This document shows positions 41,596 through 51,933 of a DNA stretch of 64,000 nt, piece after piece. The notes beneath the pieces were generated by a model. That model did no database searches. It was not told the origin of the DNA and was given only the letters and a program-made list of their open reading frames with translations. Every line of letters begins with the position of its first letter. The first letter of the stretch is position 1. Location: contig NZ_BMRG01000004.1 of NCBI RefSeq assembly GCF_014648515.1, positions 296,886 to 360,885 of the forward strand, written 5' to 3'. Both the position numbers and the translations under genes were made by a program. The stretch is from Saccharothrix coeruleofusca. Its GTDB lineage: Bacteria > Actinomycetota > Actinomycetes > Mycobacteriales > Pseudonocardiaceae.

Positions 41596-43148
41596 GCCCA
41601 CTGCTGGAGCTGCGCGACCTGAGCGTGCACTACGGGGGCGCGCGCGGCGGCACCGCCGCGGTCAAGTCGGTGAACCTGGCGCTGGATGCCGGGCAGACCC
41701 TCGGCCTGGCGGGCGAGTCCGGCTGCGGCAAGTCCACCGTGGCCATGTCGGTGCTGCGGCTGTTGCCCCGCGACGCCCGCATCGACGGGCAGGTGCTGCT
41801 CGACGGCGAGGACGTGCGCACCATGTCCTGGGGCAGGCTGCGGGCGGTGCGCTGGGCGTCGGCCTCGATCGTGTTCCAGGGCGCGATGCACGCGCTCAAC
41901 CCGGTGCACCGGGTGGGCGAGCAGATCGCCGAGCCGATGCGCCTGCACGGCACCAAGGGGTCGGTGTCGGAGCTGCTGGCCCAGGTCGAGCTGCCGCCGC
42001 GGGTGGAGCGGGCCTACCCGCACGAGCTGTCGGGCGGGCAGAAGCAGCGGGTGATGATCGCGATGGCGCTGGCGTGCTCGCCTCGGCTGGTCATCGCCGA
42101 CGAGCCGACCACCGCGCTGGACGTGGTGGTGCAGGCGCAGGTGCTGGCGCTGCTGAGCAGGCTGGTCACCGAGCGCGGCATCGGGCTGGTGATGATCAGC
42201 CACGACCTGTCGGTGCTGGCCGCCACGTGCGACCGGCTGGCGGTGATGCAGCGTGGCGAGGTCGTCGAGGAGGGGCCCGCGCGGTCGGTGATCAGCGCGC
42301 CCACCCATCCGCACACCCAGGCGCTGGCCTCGGCGTTCCCGGTGATCGGCGACCCGGCGTTCCGCTACGTCACCGAGTCCGCGCCGGAGGGCCCGGTGCT
42401 GCTGCGCGCGGAGCGGGTGAAGGTCGACTTCGGCTCCACCACCGCGGTGGCCGGGGTGGATCTGGAGGTGCGCGCGGGCGAGATCGTGGCGCTGGTCGGG
42501 CAGTCCGGCTCGGGCAAGACCACGCTGGCCCGGACCCTGCTGGGGCTGCAGAAGCCCACCTCCGGACGGGTGCTGTTCGACGGCAGGCCACTGCCCTCCT
42601 CCTCGGCCGGGCTCAAGGACTACCGGCGGCAGGTGCAGCTGGTGCTGCAGGACCCGACCAGCGCCCTCAACCCCCGGCACTCGGTCTACGAGTCGGTGGC
42701 CGAGGGGCTGCGCATCCACCGCGTGCCCGGCGACGAGGGGCAACTGGTGGCCGAGGCGCTCAACGCCGCCGAGCTGCGCCCGCCGGAGCTGTTCTTCCCC
42801 TCGCTGCCGCACGAGCTCTCCGGCGGCCAGCGCCAGCGCGTGGTGATCGCGGGCGCGCTGGCGCTGGGACCGCGGCTGCTCGTCGCCGACGAGCCGGTGG
42901 CCTCGCTGGACGCCTCGGTGCGCGGCGAGATCCTGGCGCTGCTGCTGCGGCTGCGCCGCGAGCTGGGCCTGGGCGCCCTGGTGATCACCCACGACCTGGG
43001 GTTGGCGTGGAGCATCGCCGACCGGGTGGTGGTGATGTACCACGGCGAGTTCGTCGAGCAGGGGCCGGTGGAGGGGGTGCTGCTGCGCCCCCGGCACGAC
43101 TACACCCGCAGGCTGCTGGCGGCGGTGCAGCCGTTCGGCTCGGTCTGA
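41592..43148 (+). CDS. Fused double ATPase of the peptide ABC transporter (DppD-DppF-like)
   Basis: A 518-residue protein with two ABC ATPase domains in one chain. Domain 1 has Walker A GESGCGKST, signature LSGGQKQRV, Walker B LVIADEPTTALD. Domain 2, from about residue 265, has GQSGSGKTT, LSGGQRQRV and LLVADEPVASLD. In Bacillus these are separate DppD and DppF subunits. GTG 41592 overlaps the permease stop by 4 nt. The oligopeptide C-terminal zinc/cluster motif between the domains is reduced. Completes the transporter operon. Confidence 0.9.
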   Translation: MSPLLELRDLSVHYGGARGGTAAVKSVNLALDAGQTLGLAGESGCGKSTVAMSVLRLLPRDARIDGQVLLDGEDVRTMSWGRLRAVRWASASIVFQGAMHALNPVHRVGEQIAEPMRLHGTKGSVSELLAQVELPPRVERAYPHELSGGQKQRVMIAMALACSPRLVIADEPTTALDVVVQAQVLALLSRLVTERGIGLVMISHDLSVLAATCDRLAVMQRGEVVEEGPARSVISAPTHPHTQALASAFPVIGDPAFRYVTESAPEGPVLLRAERVKVDFGSTTAVAGVDLEVRAGEIVALVGQSGSGKTTLARTLLGLQKPTSGRVLFDGRPLPSSSAGLKDYRRQVQLVLQDPTSALNPRHSVYESVAEGLRIHRVPGDEGQLVAEALNAAELRPPELFFPSLPHELSGGQRQRVVIAGALALGPRLLVADEPVASLDASVRGEILALLLRLRRELGLGALVITHDLGLAWSIADRVVVMYHGEFVEQGPVEGVLLRPRHDYTRRLLAAVQPFGSV

Positions 43149-43379
43149 ATCGACCGGTTTGATTGCCGCCGGTGATCGAGCCGTTCGGGTGGTGGACCGG
43201 TTCCGGGTTGCTGTCGGGGGTGCGAGGGCTGCTGGTCCGACCAGCTTTCCAGGACTTCGGGTCGTGGGTGTCCTGTTCGAACGGGGTCCGGGCGATCCCG
43301 GCGACCGCAGCGCCGGGACGCACGACGCTGCGGTACGCGATCGACGGCGCGCTCTACGCCCTCGACTGCCCTCGCCCGC

Positions 43380-43700
43380 TCACCTCAGCCCGGAGTTCGG
43401 CGTAGGGACGACCCTGGTGACCTCGATCCGGTCGACGAGCAGGAAGCTCTTCACCTTCGGGTCGAGCTCGTCCCGCCAGCGGTCGCTCTGGTAGACGTTG
43501 GCGTACAGGGCGGCCCGCTCCTGCTCGTCCTCGAACCGGCGGATCCACACGTAGCCGTCCGGGTCCTCCTCGTCCACGAACGACGCCGTGACCGACATCC
43601 CCCGTTCGACCTGGAACGGGATGACGGTGTCCTCCATGTAACGGACCCATTCGTCGCGCAGCCCCGGCCGGACCTGGTAGCGGCGGATCTCATAGAACAT
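43380..43700 (-). CDS. NIPSNAP-family protein
   Basis: A 106-residue ferredoxin-like alpha+beta barrel protein with the NIPSNAP pattern (FYEIRRYQVRPGLRDEWVRY, GYVWIRRFEDEQERAALYAN). Function unknown; often near oxidoreductases. It follows the quinone oxidoreductase gene by 30 nt on the same strand, so it is probably in its operon. The 231 nt to its left, before the transporter operon, contain nothing I can support. Confidence 0.8.
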   Translation of the reverse strand: MFYEIRRYQVRPGLRDEWVRYMEDTVIPFQVERGMSVTASFVDEEDPDGYVWIRRFEDEQERAALYANVYQSDRWRDELDPKVKSFLLVDRIEVTRVVPTPNSGLR

Positions 43701-43730
43701 CGGGTGCTCCAGTGCTTTCGAGGCGGGGAT

Positions 43731-44699
43731 TCAGGAAGCGACGTGCAGGACGAGCTTGCCGCGGGTGCGGTTGGACTCACCGCGGGTGTGAGCCTCGGCG
43801 ACCCGCTCGAGCGGGAACACCTCTTCGACCTCCACCACCACCTCGCCGGAGTCGATGAGCGAGCCGATGGTGGTGAGCGCGGGCCCGTCCGGCTCGACCA
43901 GGAACGGCGACACCCGCTTGCCCTTGGCCTCGGCCGCGGCGGCCAGCTCGGGCGAGACGCCTGCCGGGATGGCGACCAGGAGCCCACCGGGGCGCAGCAC
44001 GTCCAGCGACCGCGTGCTGGTGTTGTCGTGGAGGTCGCCGACCAGGTCGATCACGACGTCGACGTCGGAGACCGCGTCCTCGAACCGGACGGCGGTGTAG
44101 TCGACGAGCTCGTCCGCGCCGAGCTTGGTGAGCCAGTCGTGGCTGCCCGCCCGAGCGGTGCCGATCACGTGGGCGCCGAGGTGCTTGGCGAACTGGACCG
44201 CGAAGTGGCCGACGCCGCCGCCCGCGGCGTGGACCAGCACGCGCTGCCCCGACTGGAGGTGCGCGGTGTCCACCAGGGCCTGCCACGCGGTGAGCGCGGC
44301 GAGCGGCACCGCCGCGGCCTGCTCGTGGCTGATGCTCGAAGGCTTGCGGGCGAACTGGCGGGCAGGCGCGGTGACGTACTCGGCGTAGCCGCCCGCCGCC
44401 CGCGGGAACCAGGGCATGCCGTAGACCTCGTCGCCCTCGCGCAGGGTCGTGACGCCGAAGCCGACCTTCTCCACGACACCGGAGACGTCCCAGCCCAGGG
44501 TGAACGGCGGCTCGCCGAGCACGCCCGCCATGCCCGACCCGGCGCGGGTCTTCCAGTCCACCGGGTTGATGCCTGCCGCGTGCACCTTCACCCGGACCTC
44601 GGTCGGCAGCGGTTCGGGGCGGGGCACCTGCTCCACCGAAAGCACGTCGGGACCGCCGATGGCGTGCTGGACGACGGCGCGCATCGATGCGTCGGACAC
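43731..44699 (-). CDS. Zinc-independent MDR-family NADP quinone oxidoreductase
   Basis: A 322-residue medium-chain reductase: GroES-like N-terminal domain (VRVKVHAAGINPVDWKTRAG), then the NADP Rossmann motif AAGGGVGHFAVQFAKHLGA. Structural and catalytic zinc ligands are absent, as in the quinone oxidoreductase branch. It reduces quinones or enones with NADPH. It is divergent from an HxlR regulator, with two CCC/GGG palindromes between, which implies induction by an electrophile. The NIPSNAP gene follows. Confidence 0.87.
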   Translation of the reverse strand: MSDASMRAVVQHAIGGPDVLSVEQVPRPEPLPTEVRVKVHAAGINPVDWKTRAGSGMAGVLGEPPFTLGWDVSGVVEKVGFGVTTLREGDEVYGMPWFPRAAGGYAEYVTAPARQFARKPSSISHEQAAAVPLAALTAWQALVDTAHLQSGQRVLVHAAGGGVGHFAVQFAKHLGAHVIGTARAGSHDWLTKLGADELVDYTAVRFEDAVSDVDVVIDLVGDLHDNTSTRSLDVLRPGGLLVAIPAGVSPELAAAAEAKGKRVSPFLVEPDGPALTTIGSLIDSGEVVVEVEEVFPLERVAEAHTRGESNRTRGKLVLHVAS

Positions 44700-44766
44700 T
44701 GGTTCTCTCCCTGGATCAGTTACTCGGAAAGACCCGAGGATGATCTTTCCCTGAACGCCGAAAACG

Positions 44767-44818
44767 TATCCCCAGGGATATAGTTACCTGCAAGGGTTAA
44801 AACTTCCCAATGGGAAGT
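44767..44818. promoter_or_regulatory. Two CCC-GGG palindromes in the MDR/HxlR divergent region
   Basis: TATCCC-CA-GGGATA (44767-44780) and ACTTCCC-AAT-GGGAAGT (44802-44818) are both perfect dyads. The second is 20 nt before the HxlR start and the first lies toward the oxidoreductase gene, so one regulator could govern both promoters. Confidence 0.6.
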
Positions 44819-44838
44819 ATCGAGGTGAAGGGCTTGCC

Positions 44839-45219
44839 ATGACCACCGTGTGCCTGACCGGACAGCACTCCGACCACGACGTCTACGCCGCGCAGTGCCC
44901 GTGCCGGGCGATGCTGGACCTGCTGGCGAACAAGTGGTCCGCGCTGGCCATCGGCGCGCTCGAGGACGGCCCGCGGCGTTTCGGCGAGCTCCAGCGGCAC
45001 CTGCAGGGAGTCAGCCCGAAGGTGCTGACCCAAACCCTGCGGCGCCTGAAGGACTTCGGCCTCGTGGACCGCACTGTCTACCCCGCGGTGCCCCTGCACG
45101 TCGAGTACTCGCTCACCGAGCTCGGGCACAGCGCGGCAGTGCCGCTGCGGATGCTGCGCAGCTGGGTGGAGGACAACATCGACAGCGCCGCCCGCGCCGG
45201 GGCGTCCTGCGCGGGCTAG
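44839..45219 (+). CDS. HxlR-family transcriptional regulator
   Basis: A 126-residue HxlR winged-helix protein (CRAMLDLLANKWSALAIGAL, RFGELQRHLQGVSPKVLTQT). The conserved Cys of redox or aldehyde sensors before the first helix is present (AQCPCRAML, two Cys), so thiol sensing of quinones is plausible. It is divergent from the oxidoreductase gene it likely represses. GTGAAGGG precedes the ATG. Confidence 0.85.
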   Translation: MTTVCLTGQHSDHDVYAAQCPCRAMLDLLANKWSALAIGALEDGPRRFGELQRHLQGVSPKVLTQTLRRLKDFGLVDRTVYPAVPLHVEYSLTELGHSAAVPLRMLRSWVEDNIDSAARAGASCAG

Positions 45220-45287
45220 ACCACGACGAACCGCCGACAACGCCGGGCACCCGCCGAAACCGCGCCCGCCGGCCGGTGAACTCGGGC

Positions 45288-46145
<858 letters not shown>

Positions 46146-46232
46146 GGCGCGACGGTAACGGCCCGCGCGCACGCCTGCCCGTTCGGACAGCGGATCGGGG
46201 GTTCACCCCCTGGAGCGCTGTGGGCGCAGGAG

Positions 46233-46925
46233 CTACTCCTGGGAGCGTGGCGACTCCGCCGCATGCGCGGACCAGGCGCCGGACTCGCCCGCGTCGCGGA
46301 CGAGCAGGGCGATCTGCACCCGGTTGGTCAGCCGGAGCTTGGCGAGCGAGCGGCTGACGTGGGCCTTGATGGTGGTCTCGGTCATGCCGAGTGCCCTGGC
46401 GATCTCGGCGTTGGCCAGCCCTCGCGCCACCGCGTGGGCGACGTCCCGTTCGCGAGCGGTGAGCACGGCCAGGCGTTCCCGCGCGGCACGGACATCCGGT
46501 GAGAACTGGTCCGCGAACGCGTCGATCATCCGTTTGGTGACCGTGGGCGCGAGTACGGCGCTGCCGTCGGCCGCGGTGCGGACGGCGGCGATCAGGTCGC
46601 GGGGCGCGGTGTCCTTCAGCAGGAATCCCGCGGCCCTGGCGCGCAGGGCCGCGTGGACGAACTCGTCGCGGTCGAAGGTGGTCAGCATGAGCACCTTCGG
46701 CGGGCTCTGGGACCGGTTGATCTCCTGGAGCGCGGCCACTCCGTCCATGCGCGGCATCCGCACGTCCATGAGCACGACTTGCGGCCGATGGCGGGCGACG
46801 GCGGTGATGGCCTCCGTGCCGTTCCCGGCCTCGGCGACCACCTCGATGTCGTCGGCGGCCTCCAGGATCATGCGCAGCCCGGTCCGCACCAGGGTTTCGT
46901 CGTCGACGACGAGCACCCGGATCAT
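46233..46925 (-). CDS. NarL-family response regulator
   Basis: A 230-residue response regulator: receiver domain with phospho-acceptor Asp in VVLMDVRMPRMDG, acidic pair VVDDE, Thr in MLTTFD and Lys in LLKDTAP; then a LuxR-type HTH (LTARERDVAHAVARGLANAE, IARALGMTETTIKAHVSRSL). The start overlaps the kinase gene by 4 nt, fixing its partner. The target may be the upstream membrane protein operon itself. Confidence 0.92.
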   Translation of the reverse strand: MIRVLVVDDETLVRTGLRMILEAADDIEVVAEAGNGTEAITAVARHRPQVVLMDVRMPRMDGVAALQEINRSQSPPKVLMLTTFDRDEFVHAALRARAAGFLLKDTAPRDLIAAVRTAADGSAVLAPTVTKRMIDAFADQFSPDVRAARERLAVLTARERDVAHAVARGLANAEIARALGMTETTIKAHVSRSLAKLRLTNRVQIALLVRDAGESGAWSAHAAESPRSQE

Positions 46926-48076
46926 GTCGGAAGCGTCGCGGACACGAGGAAACCGCCGTCCGGCTCCGGTCGGGCGACGAACGTGCCGCCCAGGACTTCG
47001 ACGCGCTCCCTCAGACCGATCAGGCCGAGGCCGCTGCCGGACATCGCCGGTCCGGGATCGGACGGTGCGGTGTTGCCGACCGTGATCTCCAGCGCCGAGG
47101 GCGAGTACCGCACGACCACCCGCGCGGTGGCGGTGCTCGCGTGCTTGTGCACGTTGGTCAGGGCTTCCTGGACGATCCGGTAGGCGGTGTGCTCCACCAC
47201 GGCGGGCAACCCGCGTGCCGTGCCGCTGTCGTGCCGTTCCACGACAACGCCGACCGACCTGGACTGGTCGAGCAGCCAGTCGAGGTCGGCGAGCGTCGGC
47301 TGTGGTCGGGCGGCTTCCCCGTCCGCTTCACCGAGTATCCCCAGAACCGCTCTCAGCTGGGTGAGCGCCTGCTTGCCCGTCGTGCGGATGAGTTCCGCCT
47401 CCGCCGCGGTCCTGTCGTCGGTCGCGTTGATCTCCAGCGCTCCGGCGCGCAGCACCATCAGCGAGACCCGGTGGGCCACCACGTCGTGCATGTCCCGCGC
47501 GATGCGGGCGCGTTCGTGCGCACGGGCCTGCTCGGCGCGGGCGGCTTGCTCCCGTTCCAGCCTCTCGGCGCGCTCGCGCAGCCCGTCCACCACCTGGCCG
47601 CGCGCGGCCGCCCACAGCCCGATCACCAGCGGAAGCCAGACGAACAGCGGTGCGCTGCCCAGCGAGGAGGCGATGTCGGTGCCGGGGCGCGGCAGGACCG
47701 CCGGCAGGCTCGCGGTCACCGCGTAGAGCACCAGGTGGAGCGGTCGCCGGTAGGTGGTCGCCGCGACGTACGACGTCACGGCGACCAGGAGGCCCGGTGA
47801 CCGGACCACGGCGTCCACAGCCGTCACCACCAGCAGCGGCCATCGCCGTTGCGGCGTCATCCGGATCGCGACCGCGGCCAGCAGGCCGACTGCGGTCGCC
47901 TGGACGTAATCGGGGACTGACGCGAGTCCGAGCAGGTCGAGGCTGCGCAGCCCCGCGTCGGGGAGGGCCGAGGGGAGGAAAGCGCCGCAAAAAGCAGCCG
48001 CTGGAAGCCACCAGGGTGCCGCGCCACCGCGCGAGGAGCGCATCCGCGGCGACACGTTGCCCATCCGCCTGATCAT
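46922..48076 (-). CDS. Membrane sensor histidine kinase (HisKA_3)
   Basis: A 384-residue kinase: four to five N-terminal spans (about 25-170), a short coiled coil, the phospho-acceptor His in ARIARDMHDVVAHRVSLM, and an ATPase domain (YRIVQEALTNVHKHA; GSGLGLIGLRERVEVLGG). There is no large extracellular loop, so it likely senses a membrane or cell-envelope condition. ATG 48076 lacks a clear ribosome-binding site; the ATG at 48064 is an alternative. It lies 30 nt after a membrane-protein gene and overlaps its response regulator. Confidence 0.9.
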   Translation of the reverse strand: MIRRMGNVSPRMRSSRGGAAPWWLPAAAFCGAFLPSALPDAGLRSLDLLGLASVPDYVQATAVGLLAAVAIRMTPQRRWPLLVVTAVDAVVRSPGLLVAVTSYVAATTYRRPLHLVLYAVTASLPAVLPRPGTDIASSLGSAPLFVWLPLVIGLWAAARGQVVDGLRERAERLEREQAARAEQARAHERARIARDMHDVVAHRVSLMVLRAGALEINATDDRTAAEAELIRTTGKQALTQLRAVLGILGEADGEAARPQPTLADLDWLLDQSRSVGVVVERHDSGTARGLPAVVEHTAYRIVQEALTNVHKHASTATARVVVRYSPSALEITVGNTAPSDPGPAMSGSGLGLIGLRERVEVLGGTFVARPEPDGGFLVSATLPT

Positions 48077-48106
48077 AACGAGGTACCGGGTCCGGGGAAC
48101 GACGTG

Positions 48107-48919
48107 TCACCAGCTCAAGATCTTCAACGGCTCGCGGCCGGAAGCGTGCGGGCCCCTGATCCGCAGCTCGGGCACGGCGTTCCGCAGCACCCGGATGCCC
48201 AGCGGCACGAACACCGGGCACAGGGCGGCGGAGGTGACGACACTGGCGAAGGTGCTCTCCTTCAGCACACCGGTCCACAACGTCCCCGACAGGAGGAACA
48301 GCAGGAGACGCCCCGTGCCGAACACCCCCGACCGGTAGGCGCCGATGGCCAGCACGAGGGTTCCGATGTACAGGCCGAAAGCCGCCGTGATGGGAACCCG
48401 CCACGGACCGTAGGAGATGTCCACGTACGCGTCCATCACGGTCTCGGTGGCCTCGTCGAGTCCCAGTCGCCCCACCAGTTCGAAAGCGGTCTGGTCCACG
48501 CCCGCCCAGTACAGGCGGGAGAACAGGCCCACGACGACGAGCGTGCCCGCCACGAAGGCGAGCTTCGGGGAGTGCACGGCGACGATCTGGGCCAACGTGA
48601 CGACCGCGGGGCACAGCAGGATGGCCCCGGCCGCGAAACACGCGTAACCGGCCGTGGTCAGCGCGGGGTTCGCCAGGTAGACGGCCAACTGCGACGCAGC
48701 GGCGAACGGCTGCCTGGCGAACCAGTCCACCTGCTCGGCCGAGAAGGTGGCCGAGCGCTGCGCCAGATGGCGCAGGAGCAACCCCGTCAGCCACACGAGG
48801 GGGCCGAGTACGAGTGCCGTGCCTCCGATGACCCTGCCGGGGAACAGGGCATCGTGGTGGGCCACCGGGGACGTCTTCCCCCTGCCGCCTGATCCGGCGT
48901 TCGTGTCCGGTCGTGTCAT
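48107..48919 (-). CDS. Multi-span membrane protein upstream of the two-component genes
   Basis: A 270-residue protein with about seven membrane segments (VIGGTALVLGPLVWLTGLLL; LAFVAGTLVVVGLFSRLYWA; AAFGLYIGTLVLAIGAYRSG and others). I do not recognise a characterised family; it looks like DUF4386-type proteins. ATG 48919 is preferred to 48955 because the residues between are Arg-rich shadow sequence. It is first in a probable three-gene operon with the histidine kinase and response regulator, so it may be a third sensing or output component. Confidence 0.7.
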   Translation of the reverse strand: MTRPDTNAGSGGRGKTSPVAHHDALFPGRVIGGTALVLGPLVWLTGLLLRHLAQRSATFSAEQVDWFARQPFAAASQLAVYLANPALTTAGYACFAAGAILLCPAVVTLAQIVAVHSPKLAFVAGTLVVVGLFSRLYWAGVDQTAFELVGRLGLDEATETVMDAYVDISYGPWRVPITAAFGLYIGTLVLAIGAYRSGVFGTGRLLLFLLSGTLWTGVLKESTFASVVTSAALCPVFVPLGIRVLRNAVPELRIRGPHASGREPLKILSW

Positions 48920-49051
48920 GGCCGGAACCCTGGACCACCGACGGCGCGACCACATCCTTCGATCGATGCGCGAGCCGTCTCCTTGGTAGTACCGCCGCCC
49001 TGCGCGGCGGCACCGCCTGGGACCGGGGGCGTGGGCGGCGCCGCACCCTCG

Positions 49052-50263
49052 TCACAGGTACTTCTTCAGCTCCCGCTTGGCCAGCGACATGCGGTGGACC
49101 TCGTCGGGGCCGTCGGCCAGCCGCAGGGTGCGGGCCGCAGCCCACAGCTGGGCCAGCGGGAAGTCCTGGCTGACCCCGCCCGCGCCGTGCGCCTGGATGG
49201 CCTTGTCCAGCACCCACTCGGCCATCAGCGGGGTGGCGATCTTGATCGCCTGGATCTCGGTGTGCGCGCCCTTGTTGCCCACGGTGTCCATCAGCCACGC
49301 GGTCTTGAGCACCAGCAGCCGGGCCTGCTCGATGCGCACCCGGGACTCGGCGATCCACTCCTGCACCACGCCTTGGCGGGCCACCGGCTTGCCGAAGGCC
49401 ACCCGCTCGATCGCGCGGCGGCACATCAGCTCCAGCGCCCGCTCGGCCATGCCGATCAGCCGCATGCAGTGGTGGATGCGTCCCGGCCCCAGCCGGGCCT
49501 GGGCGATGGCGAAGCCCTCGCCCTCGCCCGCGATGAGGTTGTCCGCGGGCACCCGCACGTCGTCGAAGACGATCTCGGCGTGACCGCCGTGGTCCGCGTC
49601 GGTGTAGCCGAACACGTGCATCCCGCGCTTGACGTGCACACCGGGGGTGTCGCGGGGGACCAGGACCATCGACTGCTGGCGGTGCCGCTCGGCCTGCGGG
49701 TCGGTCTTGCCCATCACGATCAGGATCTCGCAGTGGGGTGCCATCGCGCCGGAGGACCACCACTTGCGGCCGTTGATGACGTAGTGGTCGCCGTCGCGCT
49801 CGATGCGGGTGGCGATGTTGGTGGCGTCGGAGGAGGCCACGTCCGGTTCGGTCATGCAGAACGCGGAGCGGATCTCGCCCGCCAGCAGCGGCTGGAGCCA
49901 CTGCTGCTTCTGCCGCTGGGTGCCGAACATCGCCAGCACCTCCATGTTGCCGGTGTCCGGCGCGGCGCAGTTGAGCGCTTCGGGGGCCAGGTGCGGGCTG
50001 CGGCCGGTGATCTCGGCCAGCGGCGCGTACTGCAGGTTGGTCAGCCCGGCGCCGTGCTCGGCGTCGGGCAGGAACAGGTTCCACAGCCCTTGGCGGCGCG
50101 CCCGGGCCTTGAGCTCCTCCAGCACCGGGGGGCGCGCCCACGGGTCGGTGGCGGTGGCCAGCTGCTCGTGGGCCACCGCCTCGGCCGGGTAGACGAACTC
50201 GTCCATGAACGCCAGCAGCCGCTGCCGCAGCTCCTCGGTCCTGGCGTCGTACGCGAAGTCCAT
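49052..50263 (-). CDS. Acyl-CoA dehydrogenase of the ACAD10/11 type
   Basis: A 403-residue flavoprotein. The FAD/substrate motifs [20 protein letters not shown] and [12 protein letters not shown] are present, then [20 protein letters not shown] and the C-terminal FAD loop ([20 protein letters not shown]). GGGGAG lies upstream of ATG 50263; the longer open frame is overlap with the previous gene. It is the third gene of a HAD-APH-ACAD operon, matching the domain order of animal ACAD10. In the animal proteins kinase and dehydrogenase act together on 4-hydroxyacyl-CoA, so a similar role is proposed here by inference. Confidence 0.88.
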   Translation of the reverse strand: MDFAYDARTEELRQRLLAFMDEFVYPAEAVAHEQLATATDPWARPPVLEELKARARRQGLWNLFLPDAEHGAGLTNLQYAPLAEITGRSPHLAPEALNCAAPDTGNMEVLAMFGTQRQKQQWLQPLLAGEIRSAFCMTEPDVASSDATNIATRIERDGDHYVINGRKWWSSGAMAPHCEILIVMGKTDPQAERHRQQSMVLVPRDTPGVHVKRGMHVFGYTDADHGGHAEIVFDDVRVPADNLIAGEGEGFAIAQARLGPGRIHHCMRLIGMAERALELMCRRAIERVAFGKPVARQGVVQEWIAESRVRIEQARLLVLKTAWLMDTVGNKGAHTEIQAIKIATPLMAEWVLDKAIQAHGAGGVSQDFPLAQLWAAARTLRLADGPDEVHRMSLAKRELKKYL

Positions 50264-51276
50264 CAGTGCTCCCCTGCTGTCTGGGCGAGACCGCGCCGGA
50301 CCAGCGGCAGGGTCATCGCGCCGATGGTGTCGAAGCCCGCGCCCACGGTCTTGCCGGAGGTGAAGCGGTAGTGGATGCCCTCGATGATCACGGCGAGCTT
50401 GAAGTAGCCGAAGGCGGTGTACCAGCCCAGGCCGGTGACGTCGGCGCCGCTGCGCAGGGCGTAGCGCTGGACCAGCCGCTCGGTGTCGGCGAAGCCGGGC
50501 AGCGACGGGACGGTGCCGGTGATCGGGTCGTCCTCGGCGCCGCCGAGGCCGCTCCAGTACACGCACAGCAGCCCCAGGTCGGCCAGCGGGTCGCCCAGGG
50601 TGGCCATCTCCCAGTCCAGCACCGCGCTGATCCCCAGCGGGTCGGCGGTGACCAGCACGTTGTCCAGCCGGTAGTCGCCGTGCACGATGGCGGCGCGGCG
50701 GGGGGAGGGCACGCTGCCCGCCAGCCGGTCGCGCAGCTCGTCGATGCCGGGCAGCTCGCGGCTGCGCGAAGCCTCAAGCTGCTTGCCCCACCGCGCGACC
50801 TGGCGCCGCAGGAACCCGTCGGGGCGGCCGAAGTCGCCGAGGCCGACCTGGGCCGGGTCGACCGCGTGCAGGTCGACCAGCACGTCGACCAGCCGGTCGG
50901 ACAGCGCCGCGGCCTTGTCCGGGGTCAGCCACGGGCACTGGTCGCGGTGCCGCAGCGCCTGGCCGGGCATCTCCCGCATCAGGTAGAACGGCGCGCCGAG
51001 CACCTCGGGGTCCTCGCACAGCAGCTCCACGCCCGGCACCGGCACCGCGGTACCCGCCAGCGCGGAGATCACCCGGTACTCGCGGGACATGTCGTGCGCG
51101 GTGGCCAGCACGTGGCCCAGCGGCGGGCGGCGCAGCACCCAGCGGTGTCGCCCGTCGGTGACCCGGTAGGTCAGGTTGGAGCGGCCGCCGGGGATCAGCT
51201 CGCCGGTCAGCGGGCCGGTGCCCAGGTGCGCGGCCAGCCGGTCGAGGTCCAGACCGGGCAGCTCGGTGCCGCTCAC
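50263..51276 (-). CDS. APH-type phosphotransferase (ACAD-associated kinase)
   Basis: A 337-residue aminoglycoside-phosphotransferase-fold kinase: P-loop-like [15 protein letters not shown], catalytic [12 protein letters not shown], metal Asp in [18 protein letters not shown]. The [12 protein letters not shown] signature is that of the ACAD-linked subgroup, not of antibiotic kinases. Start GTG 51276 overlaps the HAD gene by 4 nt; its stop shares a base with the ACAD start. It presumably phosphorylates a hydroxyacyl substrate before elimination by the dehydrogenase. Confidence 0.87.
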   Translation of the reverse strand: MSGTELPGLDLDRLAAHLGTGPLTGELIPGGRSNLTYRVTDGRHRWVLRRPPLGHVLATAHDMSREYRVISALAGTAVPVPGVELLCEDPEVLGAPFYLMREMPGQALRHRDQCPWLTPDKAAALSDRLVDVLVDLHAVDPAQVGLGDFGRPDGFLRRQVARWGKQLEASRSRELPGIDELRDRLAGSVPSPRRAAIVHGDYRLDNVLVTADPLGISAVLDWEMATLGDPLADLGLLCVYWSGLGGAEDDPITGTVPSLPGFADTERLVQRYALRSGADVTGLGWYTAFGYFKLAVIIEGIHYRFTSGKTVGAGFDTIGAMTLPLVRRGLAQTAGEH

Positions 51277-51923
51277 GCGGCGGCCCCCAGCAGTTCGGCG
51301 ATCACCGCGCGGGTGCTCTCGGCGTCGGTGTGCCGGTGGGCGTGCAGGCCCACCGCCCTGGCGCCCTCGACGTTGGCGGGCGCGTCGTCGAAGAAGGCGC
51401 ACCGGTGGGCGGGCAGGCCGAGGCGCTGCAGGGTGTGCTCGAAGATGCGCGGGTCAGGTTTGCGCAGCCCGACGCGCCCGCTGATGACGACCACGTCGAA
51501 CAGCTCCAGCAGCAGGGTCTCGGGGTAGCCCTCGCCCCAGCTGTTGGACAGCAGCGCCGTGGTCACCCCGTCGGCGCGCAGCCCGCGCACCAGCTCGACC
51601 ATGGCGGGGTCGGGGTGGGCGCTGCCGAACATCCGGCGCAGCAGGCCCTTGGCGGCGACCTCGCGGCCGTCGAGGGTGACCAGCTCGGCGGCCAGCAGCG
51701 CCTCGAACTCGGCCACGGTCAGCTCGCCGGTCTCCAGCCGGAGCACGGGGCTGTCCGGCATCGCCTCGCGTCCCATCCAAGCGCGCATGGTGCTCCGGTA
51801 ACGGTCGCGGTCGATGCCCTCCGCGCCCAGCCAGTCCTCGATGAACTGCGGCACCGAGACGGTGAGCACGCCGCCCCAGTCCAGCACCACGGCGTCGATC
51901 CGACGCTGTCTCGCATTGGCCAC
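51273..51923 (-). CDS. HAD-family phosphatase (epoxide-hydrolase N-domain-like)
   Basis: A 216-residue HAD hydrolase. Motif 1 DWGGVLTVS is the variant used by the N-domain of soluble epoxide hydrolases and the N-domain of ACAD10, with the nucleophile Asp but no Asp at +2. Motif 2 is LLSNSWG, motif 3 Lys in GLRKPDPRIF, motif 4 FFDDAPANV. First gene of the HAD-APH-ACAD operon. A 16-bp palindrome begins 10 nt upstream of the ATG. Confidence 0.87.
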   Translation of the reverse strand: MANARQRRIDAVVLDWGGVLTVSVPQFIEDWLGAEGIDRDRYRSTMRAWMGREAMPDSPVLRLETGELTVAEFEALLAAELVTLDGREVAAKGLLRRMFGSAHPDPAMVELVRGLRADGVTTALLSNSWGEGYPETLLLELFDVVVISGRVGLRKPDPRIFEHTLQRLGLPAHRCAFFDDAPANVEGARAVGLHAHRHTDAESTRAVIAELLGAAA

Positions 51924-51933
51924 GCGGCGAGGG

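Noticed and set aside
40650-43097. 815-residue open frame on the minus strand
   Set aside because: It is antisense to the permease and double-ATPase genes, is His/Gln/Arg-rich without family motifs, and arises from the GC-rich codon bias of the real genes.
43149-43379. Small plus-strand open frames between the transporter operon and the NIPSNAP gene
   Set aside because: No homology, no ribosome-binding site and atypical composition; treated as non-coding.
47328-50141. 937-residue open frame on the minus strand
   Set aside because: It crosses several genes in the wrong frame and its Arg/Gly/Pro-rich translation has no recognisable domains.
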